A DNA stretch of 64,000 nt from Solimonas fluminis. GTDB taxonomy: Bacteria > Pseudomonadota > Gammaproteobacteria > Nevskiales > Nevskiaceae. The position numbers were made by a program, and so were the translations under genes. The notes below the pieces were generated by a model. That model ran no database searches. It was not told the origin of the DNA and saw only the letters and a list, made by a program, of their open reading frames with translations. Positions 7,881 to 17,253 of this stretch are shown piece after piece (position 1 is the stretch's first letter; the number at the start of each line of letters is the position of its first letter). The stretch covers positions 124,001 to 188,000 of the forward strand of contig NZ_PSNW01000006.1 in assembly GCF_002930645.1 (NCBI RefSeq), given 5' to 3'.

Positions 7881-8429
7881 CTAGCCGTCTTTCTTCTGCA
7901 GGACTTCGCGGACCGCCTGGAACAGCTCGCGGTAGTACGGGCCCTTGCTGCCGCCGCGGCCATGCTCCTCGTCGTCCGCCAGTTCATGGCGCGCGCGTTC
8001 GACCAGCTTGCGGAAGGCCGGCGTGTCGCTGGCAGGGTAGGCTTCCAGCCAGGCCGCCAGGCCCTTGTCGTCGGCCAGCAGGCGCTGGCGCCAGCGCTCC
8101 AGTTCCTGCAGGGTCTGCACCGCACGCGTCTGGCCCTGCTTGTAGTCGGCCAGCGCACGCTGGAAGGGCTCGGGATCCTCGTCGCGCAGCAGCTTGCCGA
8201 TGAACTGCATGTGGCGCCGGCGCGCCTCGCCGTTCTTCAGGCGCTTGAGTTCGACGAAGGCCTCGCGCAGGCGCTCGTCCATCTCCAGCGCGTCGAGTCG
8301 CTCCTGCGGCAACTCGCCCAGCGCGGTGCCCATCTCCTGCAGGCCCAGCATGTCGCGCTTCACCTGCGACTTGCTGGGGCCGGCGTAGAACTCGTCGGGA
8401 TTGAAATCGGGGTCTTTGCGGCGGCGCAT
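7881..8429 (-). CDS. darP: Ribosome biogenesis factor DarP (YjgA family)
   Basis: Protein of 182 aa involved in late 50S subunit maturation. The family hallmarks are visible: an N-terminal KSQVKRDMLGLQEMGTALGE segment, then RRRHMQFIGKLLRDED, and a C-terminal YYRELFQAVREVL. It is charged and helical with no membrane segment, as expected of a cytoplasmic ribosome-binding factor. I chose the ATG at 8429; an in-frame TTG seven codons upstream is less likely. It is transcribed alone, opposite to the following lipoprotein gene. Confidence 0.87.
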   Translation of the reverse strand: MRRRKDPDFNPDEFYAGPSKSQVKRDMLGLQEMGTALGELPQERLDALEMDERLREAFVELKRLKNGEARRRHMQFIGKLLRDEDPEPFQRALADYKQGQTRAVQTLQELERWRQRLLADDKGLAAWLEAYPASDTPAFRKLVERARHELADDEEHGRGGSKGPYYRELFQAVREVLQKKDG

Positions 8430-8522
8430 GATCGGACGGAAGGAAAGCAATGGGTCATTTTAGCCGGGTGCGGCCGGCTCCCGCTTGTGGGAGGCTTTGC
8501 GCCCCATGAGGAGAGAGCGGAC

Positions 8523-9707
8523 ATGAAGCGGATCGCGGCACTGCTGCTGGCCCTGTGGCTGGCCGCCTGCGGCGGCGGCAGCCAGGCCCCCGGCGGGGCC
8601 GGGGTGCTGCCCAAGGCCTGGCCGGCCTCCGGCCCCGGCGAGGATCCGCCGCCGGCGCCGCCCGTGGTCGAGGCCCTGATGGGCCGCCTGGACCTGCTGC
8701 CGGCCCTGCTGCCGCCGGCCGTGGCCACCACGCTGTTCGATCCGCTGATCACCGGCGTCACGGTGCGCGACCTGACCGACCCGGCCCTGGTCGCCTTCAC
8801 CGTGCGGGCCACCCTGGCCCAGCTGCTGGGCCCCAAGCCGGCCGAGATCTTCCACTGGTACGGCCACCCGGACTACAACCACGCCGTGGCCCAGGTCCCC
8901 GTGCATTTCCAGAACCGCCACGGCACGAGCCTGTACGGCGAGATCGTGCTGCCGCGGCGGGGCCAGGTTCCCCCCTCCGACGGTCCGTTCCCGGCGATCC
9001 TGGTGCTGGAAGGGCAGAACACCAACCTGGCGATGTACCGCTGGTGGCACCAGCTCTATGCCGATGCCGGCTATCTCGTGTTCGCCTTCGACTTCAGCGG
9101 GCAGGGGCACTCGGAGGACGAGGCCGAGGGCGACCCCGGCGACAACGTGCACGACGCCCAGGATGCGCTGGACTACCTGCTGGAGCGCTCTCCGGTGGCC
9201 GGCGCGGTGGACCGCCGCCGCATCGGCGTGGTCGGTCACAGCATGGGCGCCATCGCCAGCCTCGGCCTGCAGGCGGTGGAGCCGCGCATCCACGCCGCGG
9301 TGGCGGCGGCACCGATCAGCGAATCCTCGGCCCCCTTCGACGCCAACCCGGTGCCGGTGATGATCCAGACCGGCGACCACGACGGGCCGGTGGCGCCGAT
9401 CCCGGTGGTCAACCCGGCGGTGGTGAGGCCGGTCTACGACAAGCTGCAGGGCGACCGCGCCTTCATCGTCGCCGATGCCTCCACCCATGCCCAGCACACC
9501 AACTACGCCCTGCTGCCGACCGCGAGCTGGGGGCTGGAACTGGCCGGGCGCTATTCCCTGGCCTGGATGGACTGGCATCTGCGGCGTGACCCGGCGGCCC
9601 TGGAAATCCTGCGCAGCCCGCATCCGCACCTCTCCTGGCTGTGGGACAGCGAGGTCCGGATTGGACCTGATTCAGTCGTCATGCGCGGTGCCGGGCCATT
9701 GCCCTAG
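8523..9707 (+). CDS. Lipoprotein alpha/beta hydrolase (dienelactone-hydrolase-like)
   Basis: Hydrolase of 394 aa exported as a lipoprotein: the signal peptide ends in the lipobox LAAC with C16 lipidated, followed by a Gly/Pro-rich linker to about residue 50. The alpha/beta-hydrolase core has the nucleophile elbow GHSMG (S240), an acid at D285 or D287 in QTGDHDG and a His in the STHAQHTNY segment (H322/H325). The DFSGQGHS loop before the elbow fits esterases and acyl-peptidase-like enzymes of this fold. It probably cleaves an ester at the cell envelope; the substrate is unknown. It is a stand-alone gene, with GAGGAGAG just before the ATG. Confidence 0.82.
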   Translation: MKRIAALLLALWLAACGGGSQAPGGAGVLPKAWPASGPGEDPPPAPPVVEALMGRLDLLPALLPPAVATTLFDPLITGVTVRDLTDPALVAFTVRATLAQLLGPKPAEIFHWYGHPDYNHAVAQVPVHFQNRHGTSLYGEIVLPRRGQVPPSDGPFPAILVLEGQNTNLAMYRWWHQLYADAGYLVFAFDFSGQGHSEDEAEGDPGDNVHDAQDALDYLLERSPVAGAVDRRRIGVVGHSMGAIASLGLQAVEPRIHAAVAAAPISESSAPFDANPVPVMIQTGDHDGPVAPIPVVNPAVVRPVYDKLQGDRAFIVADASTHAQHTNYALLPTASWGLELAGRYSLAWMDWHLRRDPAALEILRSPHPHLSWLWDSEVRIGPDSVVMRGAGPLP

Positions 9708-9990
9708 CCACGGCTCCCCCCGGGCGCGGAATTACTACCGTGCGATTCGCGCAAACCCTTGAGAGGCCGTTGATATTCCTCCTCGCGCTGTACTACTCTT
9801 CCGGCAGTATTCCAGCGCCGTTTCTGCGTCCGTCTCCATGAGCGGCGCCGCTTCCGGCGACCGGGATGATCAAGTGCGGACCCTGGCGGGTCCGTCATAT
9901 CAACGGGGTGAGGTGGTGGGCCAGCGGGACAGACCCGCGGTACCGCAAACCGGCGGCCATGCCGCGCAACAGGATTCGGGGAGTCATCTG

Positions 9991-12627
9991 ATGGACAAGC
10001 GTGCCGCGACCGGTTTCGGCCTTCGGGCTCTCATCATCAGCATGCTGCTGGCGCTGGTCACGGCCTGCGGCGGCGGTGGCGGCGGCTCCGCGGCGGTGGT
10101 GCGCCTCCAGCTCGGCCCGGCTTCGCCGACGGTCGCCAAGGGCCTGACCGTGGACCTCACGGCGACGGCCATTCGCGACAACAGCCGCACCGACGATGTC
10201 ACCGCTGAAGCGACCTGGACCTCGCTGACGCCGGGCGTGGCCAGCGTCTTCAAGGGCAAGGTGACCGGCCTGGCGGTCGGCACCGCCGAAATCCGCGCCA
10301 GCTTCGACGGTGTGCAGCAGTCCATCCAGGTTTCGGTGACGGCTGCCCGCATCGTCAGCCTGGCGGTGACGCCGAGCAACGCCAAGGTCGGCCTGGGCGC
10401 GACGCAGAAGTTCACCGCGACAGCCACGATGACCGACGGCAGCACTCCGGACGTCAGCGGCCTGGCCACCTGGAGCGTGCTCAATGAAGCAGGCACCGCG
10501 GCCAGCGACGTCGTGACCATCACCGGCAACGGCCAGGGCACGACCAACCGCATCGGCAAGGCCAAGATCCAAGCAGTCGTCGCCGCCGCCACCGCTCCGC
10601 TGGTGGACTTCGAGGTCATCTCGGCCCAGTTCAAGGAAATCCAGGTGGAGCCGGCCGCGCCGTCGATCCCCAAGGGCCTCACGCAGCAGCTGTCGGCCAC
10701 CGAACTGCTGACCAACGGTACCCCGACGGTCGTCACCAACACCGCCACCTGGACCACGTCCAACGCGGCGATCGCCACGGTGGACAGCGAGGGCGCCGAG
10801 CGCGGCCTGGTGACGGGTCTGGAGCCGGGCACGGCCACCATCACCGCCACCACCGCCAAGGGCAGCCGCTCCGTGGTCGTGACCGTGGTCGATGCCACCC
10901 TGCAGTCGATCCAGGTGGAAACGGTGCCTGCCGGAAGCGGCCAGTTGCCCAAGGGCGGCTTCGAGCGCAAGTTCATCGCCACCGGCATCTTCAGCGACAC
11001 CACCACCCGCGACCTGACCAGCCAGGCGCTGTGGACCTCGTCCGACGAAAGCATCGCCACCATCAGCAACGCCGACGCCACCAAGGGCATTGCCACCAGC
11101 ACGGCGAATGCGGGCGACACCAACATCACCGCCAAGGTGGGCACGGTGACCAGCGCGGACTTCGCCCTGGAAGTCACCGACGACACCCTGGAGAGCATCG
11201 AGGTGACGCCGGCCAGCGCCGAGGTGGGCCTGGGCCAGACCCAGCAGTTCACCGCCACCGGCATCTTCGGCGGCGGGCTGCCCTCGCAGGATCTCACCAA
11301 GAAGGTGACCTGGAGCTCCGACGCCGAGGCCATCGCCACCATCAGCAACGCTGCCGACAGCAAGGGCCTGGCGATGACGCAGAGCATCAGCGACACGCCG
11401 GCCACCATCACCGCGAAGTTCGGCGACGTGGAGGGCAGCACCGACCTCACCGTCACCGATGCGGCGCTGCTGTCCATCGTGATCAGCCCGGATGACTCGG
11501 TCCTGCCCAAGACCTTTACGCGTGCCCTGAAGGCCACCGGCAGCTACAGCGACGGCAGCGTCAAGGACGTCACCGGCGAGGTGACCTGGAGCTCCTCCAG
11601 CTCCAGCATCGCCACCATCAGCAATGTCACGACCACCAAGGGCGTGGTCCGCGGCGGCTCGGCCGGCCAGGCCACCATCACGGCCACCAAGCGCCTGCCC
11701 AACGACGTGGTGGTCAGCGACACGACGCGTGTCATCGTGACCGATGCCGTGCTCGAGTCCATCTCGGTGACGCCGGCGACGCTGACCCTGCCGCTGGGCC
11801 TGGGCCAGGCCTTCGTGGCCACCGGCAGCTTCAGCGACGACTCGACCATGGACATCACGGAGCAGGTCACCTGGACCTCCGCCGATACCAACGTGCTGAG
11901 CATCAGCAACGCGGGCGGCACCAAGGGCCAGGCCGTGGCCAAGGCGCTCAGCACCTCCGTGGTGGTGACCGCGCAGAAGGACAGCCTGTCCGACACCGCG
12001 ACGGTCCAGGTGACCAACCCGGCGGTCGAGACCCTGATCGTCAGGCCCGATACCCAGAGCTGCGCGTCGCCGGCCCCGGGCGAGGACGATTCGATCGACC
12101 TGCCGCTGCCGTTCAGCACCGGCCTGATCGCCTGCGCGAGCTACTCCGACGGCGTGGTGCGCAACGTGACCACGGAGGTCACCTGGAGCTCCACCGACAG
12201 CTCGGTGGTCACCGTCAGCAATGACTCGCCCACCAAGGGCGTCATCACCGCGGCGCGAGACACCATTGCCGCGGTGGCGGCGTCCCTGGGCGGCAAGACC
12301 GACTCCATCCAGGTCAAGGTGGTCGCTGCGACGCTCACGGCGATCACGGTGACGCCGGCGGACGTGGTGATCGTCAATGCCAGCGCGCCGGTCCAGTTCG
12401 TGGCCACCGGCAGCTTCACGGGCGACATCACGCTGAACATCACCCGCAACGTGACCTGGACGGTCTCGAGCAACACGGTGACGGTCAGCAATGAAGCCGG
12501 CAAGAACGGCCAGGTCAGCCCGGCCCGTTCGCCGACCTTCGCCCAGGATGTCACGGTCACCGCCACGCGCGGCACGATCAAGGGCGAGCAGACCTTCGAG
12601 CGTCGCGCCAATCCCGCGGCGGAATAA
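9991..12627 (+). CDS. Lipoprotein with nine tandem BIG2-type Ig-like domains
   Basis: Surface or periplasmic lipoprotein of 878 aa. The signal peptide ends in the lipobox VTAC (C26) and a Gly run. The rest is nine repeats of about 90-100 aa, each starting near L/ESIxVTPA and passing through a D(V/I)T..VTW(S/T)S strand, xxIATISN and a closing ATITA segment. This is the bacterial Ig-like BIG2 (invasin/intimin-type) domain. Repeats 4-6 are most alike; repeat 8 has an insertion with two extra Cys. There is no enzymatic domain and no beta-barrel or LPXTG anchor. Such proteins act as adhesins or spacers, but no partner domain shows which. A GGGGAG box precedes the chosen ATG; upstream in-frame codons lack a signal peptide. 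Confidence 0.85.
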   Translation: MDKRAATGFGLRALIISMLLALVTACGGGGGGSAAVVRLQLGPASPTVAKGLTVDLTATAIRDNSRTDDVTAEATWTSLTPGVASVFKGKVTGLAVGTAEIRASFDGVQQSIQVSVTAARIVSLAVTPSNAKVGLGATQKFTATATMTDGSTPDVSGLATWSVLNEAGTAASDVVTITGNGQGTTNRIGKAKIQAVVAAATAPLVDFEVISAQFKEIQVEPAAPSIPKGLTQQLSATELLTNGTPTVVTNTATWTTSNAAIATVDSEGAERGLVTGLEPGTATITATTAKGSRSVVVTVVDATLQSIQVETVPAGSGQLPKGGFERKFIATGIFSDTTTRDLTSQALWTSSDESIATISNADATKGIATSTANAGDTNITAKVGTVTSADFALEVTDDTLESIEVTPASAEVGLGQTQQFTATGIFGGGLPSQDLTKKVTWSSDAEAIATISNAADSKGLAMTQSISDTPATITAKFGDVEGSTDLTVTDAALLSIVISPDDSVLPKTFTRALKATGSYSDGSVKDVTGEVTWSSSSSSIATISNVTTTKGVVRGGSAGQATITATKRLPNDVVVSDTTRVIVTDAVLESISVTPATLTLPLGLGQAFVATGSFSDDSTMDITEQVTWTSADTNVLSISNAGGTKGQAVAKALSTSVVVTAQKDSLSDTATVQVTNPAVETLIVRPDTQSCASPAPGEDDSIDLPLPFSTGLIACASYSDGVVRNVTTEVTWSSTDSSVVTVSNDSPTKGVITAARDTIAAVAASLGGKTDSIQVKVVAATLTAITVTPADVVIVNASAPVQFVATGSFTGDITLNITRNVTWTVSSNTVTVSNEAGKNGQVSPARSPTFAQDVTVTATRGTIKGEQTFERRANPAAE

Positions 12628-12642
12628 GCCACAGGCAGGAAC

Positions 12643-12674
12643 AAAAGGCGGCCGCGTCAGCGGCCGCCTTTTTT
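12643..12674 (+). terminator. Rho-independent terminator of the BIG2 lipoprotein gene
   Basis: Nine-bp GC stem GGCGGCCGC / GCGGCCGCC with a GTCA loop, extended by four A-T pairs and ending in TTTTTT. It lies 16 bp after the stop codon and, with A-runs on the other side, may also serve the convergent SDR gene. Confidence 0.92.
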
Positions 12675-12731
12675 CGTGGCCCCGGCCGTCTGGCGGCGGC
12701 TTTCGGGCAACGGCGGGGTCACGGCGGGTCT

Positions 12732-13535
12732 TCAGTCCCTCTCGAGCTTCTTCTTCAGCTGCCGGTCCATCTGACGGAACAGCGGCTGGCTCAGGCGCGT
12801 GACCACGCCCGGCAGCGCTGCCATCGCCAGTCCGCCGAGCGTGCCCAACGGGCTGCTGACGCGGGCCGGGCGCTTCGCCGCGGCTTCCACGATCCAGCCG
12901 GCCGCCTTCGCGCTGTCCATCATCGGCATGTGCTTGTAGATCGCCGTCTTCGAGGACATGGGCGTGCGCACCATCGGGAAATACACCACCGTGCAGCTCA
13001 CGCCCTTGTGCGCCAGCTCGGCATTGAGCGAGCGAGAGAAGGACTCCAGCGCGCTCTTGCTGGCGAGGTAGGCGGAAAACAGCGGGATCGGCACCTGCGA
13101 GGACATCGTGGAGATGTTCACCACATGCCCGGCGCCCTGCTCCAGGAAGCGCGGCAGCAGCCGCAGCGTCAGGCGCAGGGCGCCGAAGTAGTTGAGCTGC
13201 ATGGTGCGCTCGTAGTCGTGCACACGGTCCAGCGCCTCGCGGATCGGCCGTCGGATCGAGCGCGCCGCGTTGTTCACCAGCACGTCGATGCGCGGGTTCT
13301 CCGCCAGCAGGCGGTCGGCGCAGCGGTCCAGGTCCGCCGGGTCCGAGAGGTCGCAGGCGTAGCTTCGCGCCCAGCCGCCTCCGGCTTCGATGGCCTGCTG
13401 CACGCGCTGCAGTTCCTCCTCGCGCCGCGCCACCAGGCAGAGCCGGGCACCGGCCTGCGCCAGCTGTCGGGCGGCTTCCTCGCCGATGCCGCCGGACGCG
13501 CCGGTCAGCACGATGGTCTTGCCCCGAAGGTCCAT
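12732..13535 (-). CDS. Short-chain dehydrogenase/reductase (SDR)
   Basis: Classical SDR of 267 aa. The nucleotide-binding motif TGASGGIG is near the N-terminus, NNAA follows in the middle, and the catalytic set is the Ser of NISTMSS with YLASK (Tyr-x3-Lys). An acidic end to the second strand is absent (VARREEE), so NADP(H) is more likely than NAD. The C-terminal part, with a hydrophobic stretch and a basic tail, resembles membrane-associated lipid-active SDRs. I start at the ATG of MDLRGK because GGAGGAG lies just before it; an ATG four codons upstream is possible. The gene is monocistronic and its substrate is not evident. Confidence 0.85.
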   Translation of the reverse strand: MDLRGKTIVLTGASGGIGEEAARQLAQAGARLCLVARREEELQRVQQAIEAGGGWARSYACDLSDPADLDRCADRLLAENPRIDVLVNNAARSIRRPIREALDRVHDYERTMQLNYFGALRLTLRLLPRFLEQGAGHVVNISTMSSQVPIPLFSAYLASKSALESFSRSLNAELAHKGVSCTVVYFPMVRTPMSSKTAIYKHMPMMDSAKAAGWIVEAAAKRPARVSSPLGTLGGLAMAALPGVVTRLSQPLFRQMDRQLKKKLERD

Positions 13536-13657
13536 GGTCTCCTCCATGAGTGTTTTCCCCGAGTATCGGCCAAGGCGTCCGGGGCGGCATTGACCGCAGA
13601 AACAAGCCCGCCCACGCGCGCGGCAGAACCCGGCTGCCTGACCGCGGTCTACCGGGT

Positions 13658-14281
13658 ATGAACGTGACGAGGATCTTCCTGCTGGTGGCCGGCCTCTTGG
13701 CGGCCGGCCTGAGGCCGTCTGCGGTACCGGCGGCGGACTGGGGCTTCGAGCTCGATCCGGAGGCGCTGGGGCGGTTCCGCCAGCAGGCGGAGGCCTATGC
13801 CGCGCCCCTGCTGCGCGACGCCATCCTGCGCTCGCGCCAGGAGGCCCTGTCGGCGGGGACGCAGCCGATTCCTCCGGCCATGCGCGAGCGGCTGCGCGGC
13901 TACTACCGCGACGATCTGCTGGACCGCGTGCGCTGGCGCAGCGGCGGCGGCAGCGAGATTTCCCTGCAGCTCCATGCGATCCAGTACGGCGACCGTGCCG
14001 CGATCACGCTGAACGAGGTGGTGGTGTTCGCGCGCGAGCCGGATGCCCTCGGCGATGCCGCCCTGTGGGCGCACGAGCTCTGGCATGTGGAGCAGTTCGG
14101 GCGCTGGGGCGTCGGCGGCTTCGCCGAGCGCTATGTCCGCGACTACCGCGCCGTGGAAGCCGAGGCCGAGCAGGCCGCCGCAGGCTACCTGAGCTGGCTG
14201 ACCCGCCGACCGGTTCACAGCCGCGCCGCCGCAGCTTCGGGCAAGATCGCCGCGTCGATCCCGCCTCCGGAGCCGCCATGA
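13658..14281 (+). CDS. DUF4157-type putative zinc metallopeptidase, secreted
   Basis: Secreted protein of 207 aa with a signal peptide (about residues 1-26, ending VPAAD). The central segment [15 protein letters not shown] carries the HExxH zinc-binding motif in the form typical of DUF4157 proteins, and an acidic helix [14 protein letters not shown] follows that could supply the third ligand. The catalytic function of the family is mostly uncharacterised. Its stop codon overlaps the next start (ATGA), so it is coupled with the secretin-N-domain protein. An in-frame start at 13550 would lack the signal peptide at the N-terminus. Confidence 0.7.
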   Translation: MNVTRIFLLVAGLLAAGLRPSAVPAADWGFELDPEALGRFRQQAEAYAAPLLRDAILRSRQEALSAGTQPIPPAMRERLRGYYRDDLLDRVRWRSGGGSEISLQLHAIQYGDRAAITLNEVVVFAREPDALGDAALWAHELWHVEQFGRWGVGGFAERYVRDYRAVEAEAEQAAAGYLSWLTRRPVHSRAAAASGKIAASIPPPEPP

Positions 14282-15087
14282 TCCCGCGTGTCCTGCTGTT
14301 GCTGTCCGCCCTGCTGCCGGCTGCCGCGCTGGCCCAGGTGGCCACCGAAGTGATCGAGCCGCGCCACCGGGCCGCGCTGGAACTGGTGCCACTGCTCGAG
14401 TCCGTCGGAGGACCTGGCAGCGTGAATGTCTACGACAACAAGCTGATCGTGCGCGCCACGCCTTCGCAGCTGGCCGAGATGCGCCAGCTGCTGGACCAGC
14501 TCGACCGTGCGGCGCGGCAGCTGATGATCTCGGTACGCCAGGGCGGCGTCGCGGAGCGTCGCGACCAGGGCGTGGGCTTCGCGGGCGTCTATCGTCGCGG
14601 CGACGGCAGCATCGTCGTGCCGGGCCCGGACGGGCGCGTACCGCGCGACGTCGAGCTGCAGGCCGGCGAGCGCCAGCGGCGCGACGACAGCGGCATCCGC
14701 CAGCAGGTTCGCGTGGAGGAGGGGCGCGAGGCGCGCATCTTCCTGGGCAGTTCCACGCCCCACGTGGTGCGCGAGCGTCTGCCCCACGGTGCGGTCGTGC
14801 AGCGCAGCGAGTACGTCGACAGCGGTTCCGGCTTCACCGTGCTGCCGCGCGTGCAGGGCGATCGCGTGCAGCTGGAAATCCAGGCGCAGCAGCAAATGCC
14901 GGGGCGCGGCGGGACCGTCGACTCGCGCAGCGCCGGCAGTGTCGTCAGCGGCCCGCTGGGCGAGTGGTTCGAGATCGGTGGCGCGGTCCAGCAATCCTCG
15001 TATGCCGGCAGCAGCCTGCTGGGGCGGGGCGAGGGCAGCCGCAGCAGCCAGAACAGCATCCAGGTCCGCGTCGACCTGCTGGACTGA
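14278..15087 (+). CDS. Periplasmic protein with a secretin N-type domain
   Basis: Exported protein of 269 aa with signal peptide [20 protein letters not shown]. Residues of about 25-85 (VEVIEPRHRA..., VNVYDNKLIVRATPSQLAEM, LLDQLDRAARQLMI) match the short N-domain of type II/III secretins, where it forms the periplasmic vestibule. The channel-forming secretin domain is missing, so this is not a pore. The remainder repeats strand-rich segments (VVPGPDGR, RVQLEIQAQQQ, IQVRVDLLD) that look like a modified beta-domain. The function is unknown; it overlaps the DUF4157 gene and is probably co-translated with it. Confidence 0.65.
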   Translation: MIPRVLLLLSALLPAAALAQVATEVIEPRHRAALELVPLLESVGGPGSVNVYDNKLIVRATPSQLAEMRQLLDQLDRAARQLMISVRQGGVAERRDQGVGFAGVYRRGDGSIVVPGPDGRVPRDVELQAGERQRRDDSGIRQQVRVEEGREARIFLGSSTPHVVRERLPHGAVVQRSEYVDSGSGFTVLPRVQGDRVQLEIQAQQQMPGRGGTVDSRSAGSVVSGPLGEWFEIGGAVQQSSYAGSSLLGRGEGSRSSQNSIQVRVDLLD

Positions 15088-15140
15088 GGCGGGACATCGC
15101 CGGTCGCGCTGCCGGAGCCCTGGCCCCGCTTTCCGTTGAC

Positions 15141-15156
15141 GAGAACGATTCGCATC
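15141..15156. promoter_or_regulatory. Fur-like box upstream of haem-type TonB receptor
   Basis: GAGAACGATTCGCATC resembles the GATAATGATTCGCATT-type iron box seen before many proteobacterial siderophore and haem receptors. It lies 85 bp before the receptor start, near a second symmetric site at 15171-15193. Confidence 0.55.
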
Positions 15157-15170
15157 CCGCAAACTCTCAT

Positions 15171-15193
15171 TTGAGAATGCTTCGCATTTTCAA
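15171..15193. promoter_or_regulatory. Second Fur-like inverted repeat
   Basis: TTGAGAATGC-TTC-GCATTTTCAA is a 10-bp inverted repeat with one mismatch, AT-rich in a GC-rich background and 48 bp upstream of the receptor start. The GAATGC/GCATTTTC pattern is consistent with a Fur site. With the box at 15141 it implies iron-repressed expression of the receptor and the HmuY-like gene behind it. Confidence 0.6.
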
Positions 15194-15240
15194 TCTTTGG
15201 GCGAGATCGGGCCTTTCCGGCCACGCCGCGGGAGTTTCGG

Positions 15241-17253
15241 GTGACCAGCAACGACAAGTACGCGCGCCGCCTCCGGCCGGCCGCGATGGGGATGTTCCTG
15301 GCCTTCGGGCCTTGGATGGCATCGGCGCAGGAGCCGGCGGCCCCGGCTCCGGATACCCCGACCATTGCCTTGCCGGACGCGCCGGCGCCGGTGCCCGTGC
15401 TGGCTCCCGCCACGCCCAGGGCCGTGAGGCTGCAGCCGGTGGTCGTCACCGGCACCCGCACGGCCCACAGCCTCGACGAAAGCCCGGTGGAAGTGCAGCT
15501 GATCGATGCCGAGGACATCCGCCGCAGCGGCGCCCGCGATGTCGCCGAGCTGCTGGAGCGCGAGGGCGGCGTCTATGCCAGCCGCTCCGCCGGCCGCGGC
15601 AGCCGCATCGAGCTGCAGGGCCTGTCGTCCGAGCACGTGCTGGTGCTGGTGGACGGCCGCCGCCTGATCGGCCGCATCAACGGCGCCATCGACCTGTCGC
15701 GCCTGCCGACCGGCGACGTCGAGCGCATCGAGATCGTCAAGGGACCCAGTTCGGCGCTCTACGGTGCCGACGCGCTCGGCGGCGTGATCAACATCATCAC
15801 CCGCCGCGGCGGCCGCGACAGCGGCGGCGCCGTCACCGCGCGCATCGACGAGGACCGGAACCTCGACCTGCACGGCCATGCCGGCTGGGCGCTGGGGCCG
15901 GTACAGGGCAGCAGCGCCTCCGGCCTCTCGCGGCTGGAGTCCTATGACCTGGATGCCGGCACGCCGTCCAACGATGGCGGCGACGGCGACAGCCGGTTCC
16001 TCTCCACCAACGCCGACTGGCAGATCGACGAGCACGCCAGCCTCGGCCTGTCCGGCTCCTACACGCTGGACGACGGCAAACGCATCGACGGCGGCAGCGC
16101 CAACCGCTACTTCGACACCCACAAGCGCGTCGAGGAAGTGCGCGTCGGCGCGGCGCCGCGCTACGCGCTGGATGCCAGCACCGGCATCAGCGGCGACCTC
16201 TACTACAACCGCTACTTCGACCAGTTCCTGCAGACCAGCCGCGCCGACGGCAGCGTCTCGCTGGACGAGGAGACCGTGGACGAGATCGCCGTGGGCACCG
16301 TGCAACTGGAGCACCGCCGCGGTGAGCACCGCCTGATCGGTGGCCTGGAGGCGCAGTTCGAGCGCCTGGAAGCGGACCGCCTCGACCATACCGGCGAGCG
16401 TGACCGCCAGGCGGTCTACGCCCAGGACGAGTGGGTGCCGGAATGGCGCGAGGGCCGGCTCACCGTCGTGCCGGGCCTGCGCTATGACCGCGACTCGCAG
16501 TTCGGCGACCAGTTCTCGCCCAAGCTGGCGCTGCGCTACGCGCTGTCGGACGCCTGGGTGCTGCGCGCCGGCTATGGCCGCGGCTACCGCGCGCCGGACT
16601 TCAAGCAGTTGCTGCTGCTGTTCGAGAACCCGGGCGTCGGCTACCGCGTGGAAGGCAACCCGGATCTCAAGCCCGAGCGCAGCACCGGCGTCAACCTCGG
16701 CGCCACCTGGCTGGCCGGCGACCGTGCCAGCCTGTCCTTCGGCGCCTACCACAACCGCGTCCGCGACCTGATCGACGTGATCCAGACCGAGGCCGGTCCG
16801 CCGATCGTCTTCTCCTACCGCAACGTGGCCTCGGCCACGCTCACCGGCCTGGACGCACAGGCGCGCCTGCGGCCCTGGCAGCCGCTGGAGCTGCAACTCG
16901 GCTATGGCTGGCTGCGCAGCCGCGACGACGATACCGGCGATCAGCTCAGCGGCCGTCCGGAGCACCGCGCCAATGCCGCGCTGCGCTACGAGCAGAACGA
17001 CTGCGCACTGCAGCTGCGCGGCGTCTGGATCGGCTCGCGCCGCTTCGCGGTGGACCTGGACACCGGCGGCACGCCGACGCCGGCCGGAAAGGCCGGGTCC
17101 TATGCCCTGTTCGACCTGCGTGCCGAATGGCTGCGCTGGGAGCAGCTGGATCTGGCCATCGGCATGGACAACCTGCTCGACGAGGGCGATCCGCAGTACC
17201 TGCCGATCGCGCCTCGCGCCGCTTACCTGGAGCTGACATGGAACTTCCGCTGA
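15241..17253 (+). CDS. TonB-dependent receptor, probable haem or iron-chelate uptake
   Basis: Outer-membrane receptor of 670 aa with signal peptide (about 1-30, ending SAQEP), a proline-rich linker, a TonB-box-like VVVTGTR, a plug (residues of about 65-185, with VLVLVDGRRLIGR and IEIVKGPSSALYGADALGGV) and a barrel that ends LELTWNFR. The start is GTG, with GGGAG before it. The next gene encodes a HmuY-type haem-binding lipoprotein that overlaps its 3' end, and two Fur-like boxes precede it. Together they make haem uptake the best reading; the substrate is not proven by the sequence, because the plug also resembles BtuB and siderophore receptors. Confidence 0.85.
   Translation: MTSNDKYARRLRPAAMGMFLAFGPWMASAQEPAAPAPDTPTIALPDAPAPVPVLAPATPRAVRLQPVVVTGTRTAHSLDESPVEVQLIDAEDIRRSGARDVAELLEREGGVYASRSAGRGSRIELQGLSSEHVLVLVDGRRLIGRINGAIDLSRLPTGDVERIEIVKGPSSALYGADALGGVINIITRRGGRDSGGAVTARIDEDRNLDLHGHAGWALGPVQGSSASGLSRLESYDLDAGTPSNDGGDGDSRFLSTNADWQIDEHASLGLSGSYTLDDGKRIDGGSANRYFDTHKRVEEVRVGAAPRYALDASTGISGDLYYNRYFDQFLQTSRADGSVSLDEETVDEIAVGTVQLEHRRGEHRLIGGLEAQFERLEADRLDHTGERDRQAVYAQDEWVPEWREGRLTVVPGLRYDRDSQFGDQFSPKLALRYALSDAWVLRAGYGRGYRAPDFKQLLLLFENPGVGYRVEGNPDLKPERSTGVNLGATWLAGDRASLSFGAYHNRVRDLIDVIQTEAGPPIVFSYRNVASATLTGLDAQARLRPWQPLELQLGYGWLRSRDDDTGDQLSGRPEHRANAALRYEQNDCALQLRGVWIGSRRFAVDLDTGGTPTPAGKAGSYALFDLRAEWLRWEQLDLAIGMDNLLDEGDPQYLPIAPRAAYLELTWNFR

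Noticed and set aside
9991-12627. DNA-level repeat array or CRISPR
   Set aside because: The repetition is at protein-domain level with diverged codons and no regular spacer.
9895-13605. Long minus-strand open frame across the BIG2 lipoprotein gene
   Set aside because: It crosses a clear terminator and an unrelated SDR gene, and its sequence is composed of repeats mirrored from the real gene.
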